This document shows, in pieces, positions 1-5,156 of a stretch of 6,728 bases of DNA. Both the position numbers and the translations under genes were made by a program. How positions within the stretch are numbered: position 1 is the stretch's first letter; each line of letters starts with the position of its first letter. A model generated the notes under the pieces. The model had not been told where the DNA came from and made no database searches. It was given only the letters and a program-made list of their open reading frames with translations. Source of the stretch: an uncultured Lachnospiraceae bacterium (GTDB lineage Bacteria > Bacillota > Clostridia > Lachnospirales > Lachnospiraceae); assembly GCA_945836355.1 (NCBI GenBank), contig CAMALD010000072.1, forward strand, positions 1 to 6,728, in the 5' to 3' direction.

Positions 1-53
1 ATGATTCTCACCGCAATTTCCCCACGATTTGCAATTAACAATTTCTTTATCAT
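1..53 (-). CDS. accC: Biotin carboxylase subunit of acetyl-CoA carboxylase, N-terminal fragment
   Basis: Only the first 17 codons lie in the window; the gene runs off the left edge. They read MIKKLLIANRGEIAVRI. IANRGEIA-R is the opening strand and loop of the biotin carboxylase N-terminal domain shared by AccC, pyruvate carboxylase and related enzymes. AccC carboxylates the biotin on AccB with ATP and bicarbonate, the first half-reaction of malonyl-CoA formation in the cytoplasm. A GAGG ribosome site lies 6 bases before the ATG at 53-51. The gene starts 26 bases after the fabZ stop, in the usual clostridial order accB-fabZ-accC. The identity as AccC rather than another biotin-dependent carboxylase rests on this context, since the short fragment cannot separate them. 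accD and accA would be expected further left, outside the window. Confidence 0.88.
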   Translation of the reverse strand, partial: MIKKLLIANRGEIAVRI

Positions 54-79
54 GATTTTCCTCGCCTTTGAAGTGTCTG

Positions 80-502
80 TCAACCAATCATAAAGGTGAT
101 TTCACCTTCCGCAAATACTTTGTCGCCATCGTATGCCTTCGCAAAACCGACGCCCAGCGGCCCCTTACATTTGGTAAGCTCGACTTCCAACGTCAGCACA
201 TCGCCCGGTGTCACCTTATTGCGAAATCTCGCCTTGTTGATTCCGCCAAAATAAGCGGTCTTTCCCTTGTTCTGCTCCATCGACAGACAGATGACTGCGC
301 CAACCTGTGCCAGTGCCTCAATGATAAGCACGCCCGGCATCACCGGTTCCCCCGGAAAATGCCCGACAAAATACGGCTCATTCATGCTTACACATTTTTT
401 CCCGATTGCACGCTTTCCCGGCTCCAGCTCCTCAATCCGGTCGACCAGCAAAAACGGAGGGCGATGCGGAATTATCTCCATAATCTCTTTACTCGTTAAC
501 AT
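80..502 (-). CDS. fabZ: 3-hydroxyacyl-ACP dehydratase FabZ
   Basis: A 140-residue hot-dog-fold protein of normal length for FabZ. It removes water from 3-hydroxyacyl-ACP to give trans-2-enoyl-ACP in the elongation cycle. The N-terminal IPHRPPFLLVDRI motif is at residues 11-23. The catalytic pair is visible as His48 in VGHFPGEPVMPG and Glu62 in IIEALAQ, 14 residues apart as in the family. FabZ is favoured over FabA by length and by the HFPGEPVMPGV form. A FabZ-like enzyme with isomerase activity (FabN-type) cannot be excluded from sequence reading alone. The ATG at 502-500 is preceded by GTGAGG and fits the family N-terminus; the stop is TGA. It begins 39 bases after accB and is followed 26 bases later by accC, so all three are very probably on one transcript. 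Confidence 0.96.
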   Translation of the reverse strand: MLTSKEIMEIIPHRPPFLLVDRIEELEPGKRAIGKKCVSMNEPYFVGHFPGEPVMPGVLIIEALAQVGAVICLSMEQNKGKTAYFGGINKARFRNKVTPGDVLTLEVELTKCKGPLGVGFAKAYDGDKVFAEGEITFMIG

Positions 503-541
503 TTCTTATCCTCACTTCTGCAATTGTTTCACTTTCGATTT

Positions 542-1042
542 TTACTTATTGTCCACGGCAATGACTGCCAGTTCATCACCGAAGCCGACGACTGCTTTGT
601 TTTCTACCAGAATTTTTTTCACCACACCGTCATACGGGGACTCGACCTCATTCATCAGCTTCATCGCCTCGATGATACCGATGACCTGCCCCTTTTTCAC
701 GGTGTCCCCCACCTGAATAAACGGCTCCGCACCTTCGCCCGGTGCGGCATAAAAGGTGCCTACCATCGGGGAGGTAATCACCTCGCCCGCTTCACGGCTC
801 TCCGAGGCCTGTGTTTCCGGCACCGCAGCAGTGCTCTGTACAAGAACCGGTCTGCCTGCCGGCTCCTGCTGCACGACCGGTATGGTCTGTATTCCAGGCT
901 CCGCCACCGGGACCTTGGAAGCCTTAAAAGTCACACGCTCCGGCTTTCCGTCCTCTCCCTCGCGGTCGAAAGCCACCTTCAGTTCGGTCAGATTCGACTC
1001 CGAAACTGCCTTTACCAGCGTAAGAATATCATCAATCTTCAT
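542..1042 (-). CDS. accB: Biotin carboxyl carrier protein of acetyl-CoA carboxylase
   Basis: A 166-residue BCCP. An N-terminal helical segment (MKIDDILTLVKAVSES) is followed by a charged strand region, then a Pro/Ala/Gln/Glu-rich flexible linker at about residues 45-83. The C-terminal biotinyl domain covers about residues 86-166. Biotin is carried on Lys128 in the EAMKLMNE motif. The protein shuttles carboxyl groups from AccC to the AccD/AccA carboxyltransferase to make malonyl-CoA. Two in-frame ATGs exist, at 1054 and 1042. I chose 1042 because GGAG at 1052-1049 sits 6 bases before it, the protein then starts at the family N-terminus, and the 1054 start has no ribosome site and lies 3 bases after a small hairpin. 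The 1054 start would add four residues (METD). The gene begins 43 bases after fabF and is followed by fabZ 39 bases on. Confidence 0.95.
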   Translation of the reverse strand: MKIDDILTLVKAVSESNLTELKVAFDREGEDGKPERVTFKASKVPVAEPGIQTIPVVQQEPAGRPVLVQSTAAVPETQASESREAGEVITSPMVGTFYAAPGEGAEPFIQVGDTVKKGQVIGIIEAMKLMNEVESPYDGVVKKILVENKAVVGFGDELAVIAVDNK

Positions 1043-1048
1043 ATCCGT

Positions 1049-1052
1049 CTCC
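1049..1052 (-). promoter_or_regulatory. Ribosome binding site that decides the accB start
   Basis: GGAG on the coding strand, 6 bases before the ATG at 1042-1040. It overlaps the upstream in-frame ATG at 1054-1052, which itself has no comparable site. This favours the shorter AccB. Confidence 0.6.
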
Positions 1053-1057
1053 ATTCC

Positions 1058-1073
1058 GGGGCAATGCCGCCCC
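1058..1073 (-). other. Small hairpin in the fabF-accB gap
   Basis: GGGGC and GCCCC form a perfect 5-bp GC stem around a 6-base loop, between the fabF stop and the accB ribosome site. No T-run follows, so it is not an intrinsic terminator. It may be an mRNA stability or processing element, or chance; only the inverted repeat is seen directly. Confidence 0.3.
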
Positions 1074-1085
1074 AGTTTCTTTCGC

Positions 1086-2315
1086 TTATTCCGGTTTTCT
1101 GATCAAAAGTACGGCATTGTGCCCGCCAAAGCCTAAGGAATTGCTCATGGCATAATTGACCGGCATCTCGCACGCTTCCTTACAGTAATCCAGATCCATT
1201 TCCTCCTCACACTCATTCAGACCAACCGTCGCATGAACATATCCGTCGAGGATGGATTTTACACATACGATAAACTCTACCGCACCTGCAGCTCCGAGCA
1301 GATGCCCGATCATGGATTTGGTGGAATTAATCTTTACCTTATACGCAGCATCGCCAAATGCCTTTTTGATTGCCCTGGTTTCAAACATGTCATTGGCATG
1401 TGTCGCTGTGCCGTGTGCATTGATGTAGTCCACCTGCTCCGGTGCGATTCCTGCCTCATTCATCGCAAAGCTCATGGCGCGTGCCGCACCGTCGCCGTCC
1501 TCGGCAGGCAGCGTGATATGGTATGCATCCGACGTAGCGCCGTAGCCCACGATTTCCGCATAGATATGTGCATTTCGCGCTACCGCGTGCTCGTAGGATT
1601 CGATAACCACAACTCCTGCGCCCTCACCCATGACAAAACCGCTGCGGTTTTTGTCAAACGGCAGGGATGCCTTCATCGGATCCTCCTCTGAGCTGAGCGC
1701 AGTAAGTGCACAGAAGCCTGCGATGGAAAGAGGGGTGATTGCCGATTCCGTACCGCCGCAGACCATCACATCCGCCTCATTGCACTGAATTGCGCGGTAT
1801 GCATCTCCAATCGAGTTGGTACCTGTAGCACATGCCGTCACTACATTGGTACATTTTCCCTTCAAACCGTAGGTGATGGCTACATTTCCGGCTGCCATAT
1901 TGGAAATCATCATCGGAATCAGCATCGGATTCGTGCGCTTCGGTCCCTTTTCAAGGAGTTTTGCATGCTCGCGCTCGATTGCCTGCAGACTTCCGATACC
2001 GGAGCTCACACAGACACCGACTCTGGTGGCGTCCTCCTTCTCCATGTCCAGCCCTGCATCCAGGATTGCCTGTCCGGCAGCAGCCACCGCATACTGGCAG
2101 AATGGTTCCATTCGTCTTGCTGCCTTTGCATCCATATATTCACCCGGTTCAAAATCCTTGACCTGTCCGGCTACCTTCGCCTTGTACTCGGTCGTGTCAA
2201 AATAGGTAATCGGGCCGATTCCTACCATTCCCTTTTTGATGTTGCTCCAAAACTCATCCATATTATTGCCGATTGGTGAAATCACACCCATTCCGGTTAC
2301 TACTACTCGCTTCAT
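1086..2315 (-). CDS. fabF: Beta-ketoacyl-ACP synthase II
   Basis: A 409-residue thiolase-fold condensing enzyme of usual length for FabF. It condenses malonyl-ACP with a growing acyl-ACP, releasing CO2 and extending the chain by two carbons. The N-terminus MKRVVVTGMGVISPIG is typical. The catalytic triad is visible: Cys162 in TACATGTNS, His301 in NAHGTATHAND and His338 in SMIGHLLGAAGAVE, with Lys333 just before it. The C-terminal glycine-rich loop is SNSLGFGGHN (391-400), the form common in Gram-positive FabF. Cys-His-His separates it from FabH (Cys-His-Asn). The ATG at 2315-2313 has GTGAGGG upstream and fits the family start. It lies 77 bases after fabG, the widest gap in the fab cluster, and 43 bases before the accB start. 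Confidence 0.97.
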   Translation of the reverse strand: MKRVVVTGMGVISPIGNNMDEFWSNIKKGMVGIGPITYFDTTEYKAKVAGQVKDFEPGEYMDAKAARRMEPFCQYAVAAAGQAILDAGLDMEKEDATRVGVCVSSGIGSLQAIEREHAKLLEKGPKRTNPMLIPMMISNMAAGNVAITYGLKGKCTNVVTACATGTNSIGDAYRAIQCNEADVMVCGGTESAITPLSIAGFCALTALSSEEDPMKASLPFDKNRSGFVMGEGAGVVVIESYEHAVARNAHIYAEIVGYGATSDAYHITLPAEDGDGAARAMSFAMNEAGIAPEQVDYINAHGTATHANDMFETRAIKKAFGDAAYKVKINSTKSMIGHLLGAAGAVEFIVCVKSILDGYVHATVGLNECEEEMDLDYCKEACEMPVNYAMSNSLGFGGHNAVLLIRKPE

Positions 2316-2331
2316 TTTTCCCTCACATTCC

Positions 2332-2344
2332 GCCGTATCACGGC
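2332..2344 (-). other. Hairpin in the fabG-fabF gap
   Basis: GCCGT and ACGGC make a perfect 5-bp stem with a 3-base loop, about 10 bases upstream of the fabF ribosome site, inside the 77-base gap. There is no T-tract, so it is not an intrinsic terminator. It could influence fabF translation or mRNA decay. The same gap holds a 20-codon open frame, described under findings. No promoter is evident in the gap. Confidence 0.25.
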
Positions 2345-2392
2345 TTCTATATCCGATTTACCGTTCTTCGCCATCTCTTTTGCTGCTGTCAC

Positions 2393-3133
2393 TTACATAT
2401 CCATGCCGCCGTTTACCTGCAGTGTCTGCCCTGTAATGTAGGACGCCCGCTCGGAAGCCAGAAACGCCACCGCCTCCGCGATATCCTTTACGGCTCCGGC
2501 ACGCTTTAGCGGAATCTGTGCCAGCATGCCTGTTTTAATCTGCTCCGGCAGCTTGTCGGTCATCTCGGTTTCGATAAAGCCCGGAGCCACCGCATTCACC
2601 GTGATTCCCCTCGAGCCCAGCTCCCTCGCAAGCGCCTTAGTCATACCGATCATCCCTGCCTTCGCCGCACAGTAATTCGCCTGTCCGGCATTGCCGATGA
2701 TACCGCTGATGGACGAGATATTGATGATTCTGCCTCCCTTTTGTTTCAGCATCAGCTTTGCCGCCTGCTTCATACACAGGAATGCGCCCTTGAGGTTGGT
2801 ATCCATCACCGCGTCGTATTCCTCCTCCGACATCTTCAAAATCAGATTATCCTTCGTGATGCCCGCATTGTTTACGAGAATGTCAACTCTGCCAAAGCTC
2901 TGCAGGGCCTCCTCAAATAGTCCGGAAACACCATCGGCCGACGCCACATCCGCCTGCACTGCCACTGCCCTGCCGCCTGCTGCCGTAATCATCTCCACAA
3001 CCTCATCGGCGCGCTCCTTCGAGCCATTATAATTAACAATCACCGCCGCGCCATATCCTGCAAGCGTCAGTGCGATTTCCCTGCCGATTCCCCTGCTTGC
3101 TCCGGTCACCAGCGCTACTTTATTCTCCAGCAT
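2393..3133 (-). CDS. fabG: 3-oxoacyl-ACP reductase
   Basis: A 246-residue classical short-chain dehydrogenase/reductase, normal FabG length. It reduces 3-oxoacyl-ACP to 3-hydroxyacyl-ACP, with NADPH in the known family. The Rossmann dinucleotide motif TGASRGIG is at residues 10-17, and NNAG at 88-91. The catalytic residues are Asn113, Ser141, Tyr154 and Lys158 (YCAAK), with the 13-residue Ser-Tyr spacing of FabG. The C-terminus [13 protein letters not shown] is the usual FabG ending. The many SDR enzymes of other function are hard to tell apart by motif, but position between fabD and fabF makes FabG close to certain. The ATG at 3133-3131 is 3 bases after the fabD stop, and its ribosome site (TTGAGG) overlaps the end of fabD, so the two are probably translationally coupled. 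Confidence 0.97.
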   Translation of the reverse strand: MLENKVALVTGASRGIGREIALTLAGYGAAVIVNYNGSKERADEVVEMITAAGGRAVAVQADVASADGVSGLFEEALQSFGRVDILVNNAGITKDNLILKMSEEEYDAVMDTNLKGAFLCMKQAAKLMLKQKGGRIINISSISGIIGNAGQANYCAAKAGMIGMTKALARELGSRGITVNAVAPGFIETEMTDKLPEQIKTGMLAQIPLKRAGAVKDIAEAVAFLASERASYITGQTLQVNGGMDM

Positions 3134-3136
3134 ATC

Positions 3137-4057
3137 TTACCTCAATTCCGACAGCTTTTCCAAATCCTCTGCCTTGTCTATGTTGATGGTTTCCTTGGTG
3201 CGGTCAATTTTTTTCACAAAGGACGAGATGGTCCTGCCCGGTCCGATTTCCACAAATACGTCCACACCGTCCGCAATCATGCGCTCCACACACTGCTGCC
3301 AGCGGACCGATGAAGAAATCTGCCGTGCCAGCAGCTCCCGGATATCCGCGTCATCCGTCACATAATCCGCAGTCACATTTGCCGTATACGGGATGACCGG
3401 TTTGTGTATCTCGGTATCCTTCAGCGCCTCATACAGCTTTTCTCCCGCAGGCTGCAACAATGCCGAGTGGAACGGCCCACTGACCTTCAACGGCACCACG
3501 CGCTTCGCTCCCATCTCCTTAAGACGGTTTGATGCAGCCTCCACCGCTGCAGCCTCTCCGGAGATTACGAGCTGTCCCGGACAGTTGTAGTTTGCGATTG
3601 ACACGACTCCCGGCGTCTGCTCACATGCCTGTTCCACCTGCTGCTGTTCCATGCCGAGAACTGCTGCCATGGCTCCCACACCCGCCGGCACCGCCTCCTG
3701 CATCAGCTGTCCGCGCAGACGAACCAGACGGATTGCATCATACAAATCCAGCACTCCCGCGCTGACCAGCGCACCGTACTCACCGAGACTTAAGCCTCCT
3801 GCGACCTGCGGACGAATCCCGAGTGTTTCGATTTTCTTTAAAATCGCGCCGATAGTCGTAATCATGGCTGCCTGTGTATATTCTGTCAGGTCAAGCCTGT
3901 CATTTTCTTCAAAGCACAGCTCGCGCATATCCATGCCGAGCAGCTCGCTCGCCTTGTCAAATACTTCTCTGCTTTCCGGGAACTGCTCATAAAAATCCTT
4001 TCCCATTCCGGCATACTGGGCTCCCTGTCCCGGGAATACAAATGCAATCTTTTTCAT
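3137..4057 (-). CDS. fabD: Malonyl-CoA:ACP transacylase
   Basis: A 306-residue acyltransferase of normal FabD length. It moves malonate from CoA to acyl carrier protein, feeding the condensing enzymes. The N-terminus MKKIAFVFPGQGAQ carries the GQGAQ motif (10-14). The nucleophile Ser90 lies in GGLSLGEYGA, the arginine that binds the malonyl carboxylate is Arg115 in VRLRG, and the catalytic His197 is in SGPFHS. The elbow residue before Ser90 is Leu where E. coli FabD has His. I start the gene at the ATG 4057-4055. A TTG three codons upstream is in frame but sits only one base from the ribosome site, whereas the ATG is 10 bases away and gives the family N-terminus. The gene follows the small membrane protein gene by 38 bases and touches fabG downstream. 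Confidence 0.97.
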   Translation of the reverse strand: MKKIAFVFPGQGAQYAGMGKDFYEQFPESREVFDKASELLGMDMRELCFEENDRLDLTEYTQAAMITTIGAILKKIETLGIRPQVAGGLSLGEYGALVSAGVLDLYDAIRLVRLRGQLMQEAVPAGVGAMAAVLGMEQQQVEQACEQTPGVVSIANYNCPGQLVISGEAAAVEAASNRLKEMGAKRVVPLKVSGPFHSALLQPAGEKLYEALKDTEIHKPVIPYTANVTADYVTDDADIRELLARQISSSVRWQQCVERMIADGVDVFVEIGPGRTISSFVKKIDRTKETINIDKAEDLEKLSELR

Positions 4058-4067
4058 GTTATCCAAA

Positions 4068-4073
4068 CCTCAC
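4068..4073 (-). promoter_or_regulatory. Ribosome binding site that decides the fabD start
   Basis: GTGAGG within a purine-rich run on the coding strand. It is 10 bases before the ATG at 4057 but only 1 base before the in-frame TTG at 4066, so it supports the ATG. Confidence 0.65.
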
Positions 4074-4095
4074 TTCTTTCTTCTCTCGCGTCATC

Positions 4096-4503
4096 CTAAC
4101 CGATTCTGCGCCTTTTTTCAGCCAGCGCAAAAAATCCGATTGCCACTACCGCCATCGTCAGCACTCCGTACATAAAACCGGAGAACGCGGCAGCCTTTCG
4201 CTTTACGTTACTCATCCCGGTGCGGAGCTTCCCCCCCATATCGGTGCGGACTGCTTCCCCCCAGCCGTAAAACAGCGGGCTTTCGTCCTCTTTACTGCGC
4301 CACGAAAACACTTTCTTTTCTCTCGGCTCTTTTTCCTTTTTCCAGTTCTTCTCCCGCAAAAAGGTTTTAATCCATGCCAGTCTCTTCCGCTCCAAGTCCT
4401 CTTCCAGATAATTGTCATTAAGAAGTGAAGCATCAATATCGCTCATCAGATCTGCCAATACCTCTTCCGAAATCATTTCTTCTGCCCGTATCTCTTTTCT
4501 CAT
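4096..4503 (-). CDS. Small single-pass membrane protein paired with the sigma factor; candidate sigma regulator
   Basis: I do not recognise the family. The 135-residue product has an acidic, probably helical N-terminal part (residues about 1-45, rich in Glu, Asp and Leu), then a strongly basic stretch (45-70, Lys/Arg/Glu) and a loop with FYGWGE. One hydrophobic helix lies near the C-terminus (about 104-128), ending in EKRRRIG. There is no signal peptide and no Cys or His anywhere, so it lacks the HxxxCxxC zinc motif of many anti-sigma factors. Only a handful of residues follow the helix, so there is no external sensor domain. Its ATG overlaps the sigma factor stop by four bases (ATGA), the arrangement typical of sigma/anti-sigma pairs. 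An anti-sigma or membrane-tethering role is therefore inferred from context only. The stop is TAG; fabD follows 38 bases on. Confidence 0.85.
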   Translation of the reverse strand: MRKEIRAEEMISEEVLADLMSDIDASLLNDNYLEEDLERKRLAWIKTFLREKNWKKEKEPREKKVFSWRSKEDESPLFYGWGEAVRTDMGGKLRTGMSNVKRKAAAFSGFMYGVLTMAVVAIGFFALAEKRRRIG

Positions 4504-5069
4504 CTTATATCGATTCCCCCTTCCATAAAGGTTTCCCTGACTTTCACTCTAAGCCGTGAAAGCTTCGTATCCACTGCGTTTACCGTCATTCCCATCGCCT
4601 GCGCAATGGCTTTGGAGGACTGTAAATAGAAATATTTTCGCATCACCAGCTCCCGTTCCTTCTCCGGCAGGGACCGTATCACCTCGTTTAAGTGTCTCAC
4701 CTTTTCCCTGCGCTCGATTTCCTGCTCCACACCGTACTCCTCATCCGCCAGGACTTCCGCCATCTCCGAAATCTCCTCCCCATGGCGGAGCTCCTCATGA
4801 CGTTTCACATCCCGCAGCCGGTTTAACGCAGTATTTCTGGCAATTACCTTCAGCCACGCAGTCAGGGATGCACGCTCAAAATCATACCGGTGAATGTTTT
4901 TCCAGAGCTTCACATATGTATCGTTGACACATTCCTCGATATCGCTGCTGCGCTTTCCCAGTATTCCGCCAATGATATATACAAGAAGCTTTTCATACTT
5001 TTCGGCAAGGGCCTCCATACCTGCATTTTCCTGATGCTTGATCAGTTCCACAATTTCTTCTTCTGTCAT
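4500..5069 (-). CDS. ECF-type sigma-70 family RNA polymerase sigma factor
   Basis: A 189-residue two-domain sigma factor, the size of group 4 (ECF) sigmas. Region 2 spans roughly residues 20-88 and contains DIEECVNDTYVKLWKNI (core binding and -10 recognition), then ASLTAWLKVIARNTALNRLR. A charged acidic linker covers about 89-120. Region 4 spans about 123-180, with LPEKERELVMRKYF followed by the helix-turn-helix SKAIAQAMGMTVNAVDTKLSRLR for -35 recognition. No sigma regions 1 or 3 are present. The DIEECVNDTY form resembles clostridial ECF sigmas usually paired with membrane anti-sigma proteins. The target promoters are unknown. The ATG at 5069-5067 has a strong GGAGG site 6 bases upstream. The gene begins 83 bases after pyk and overlaps the next gene by four bases, so the two are probably translationally coupled. 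Confidence 0.92.
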   Translation of the reverse strand: MTEEEIVELIKHQENAGMEALAEKYEKLLVYIIGGILGKRSSDIEECVNDTYVKLWKNIHRYDFERASLTAWLKVIARNTALNRLRDVKRHEELRHGEEISEMAEVLADEEYGVEQEIERREKVRHLNEVIRSLPEKERELVMRKYFYLQSSKAIAQAMGMTVNAVDTKLSRLRVKVRETFMEGGIDIR

Positions 5070-5078
5070 TCCTATCCT

Positions 5079-5101
5079 CCGGAAACCACAGAAGAATCCG
5101 G
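5079..5101 (-). promoter_or_regulatory. Hairpin touching the sigma factor ribosome site
   Basis: CCGGA (5101-5097) can pair with TCCGG (5083-5079) across a 13-base loop in the leader. The 3' arm covers the first two bases of the GGAGG ribosome site. It is short, and any effect on translation is inference. Confidence 0.25.
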
Positions 5102-5129
5102 CTGCAAAGCCCGCCGTTTTCTCCTGTGC

Positions 5130-5156
5130 AATATACTATACACCTGCTGATTTCAA
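5130..5156 (-). promoter_or_regulatory. Possible weak promoter for the sigma factor gene
   Basis: In the gap after pyk, a TTGAAA (5151-5156) overlapping the pyk stop could act as -35, with TATATT (5130-5135) as -10, but the spacer is only 15 bases. TATAGT (5135-5140) is another -10-like hexamer without a good -35 at 17 bases. No ECF-style AAC/CGTA pair is seen. Read-through from pyk is an alternative, because no intrinsic terminator is visible in the 83-base gap. Confidence 0.3.

Noticed and set aside
68..499. Plus-strand open frame of 143 codons opposite fabZ
   Set aside because: It mirrors fabZ, whose catalytic His and Glu are intact on the minus strand; no domain or ribosome site supports the plus strand.
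524..1102. Long plus-strand open frame (192 codons) opposite accB
   Set aside because: It lies across a clearly conserved gene on the other strand, has no recognisable motif and a composition (many Arg, His, Leu, Ser) typical of antisense shadows.
4064..4066. TTG as the fabD start, giving three more residues
   Set aside because: Only one base separates it from the ribosome site, and the ATG at 4057 gives the family N-terminus MKKIAFVFPGQG.
3874..4428. Plus-strand open frame spanning fabD and the membrane protein gene
   Set aside because: It crosses two coupled minus-strand genes and has no coding character of its own.
5099..5116. CGGC/GCCG inverted repeat after pyk as an intrinsic terminator
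   Set aside because: The stem is only 4 bp and no T-run follows on the minus strand.
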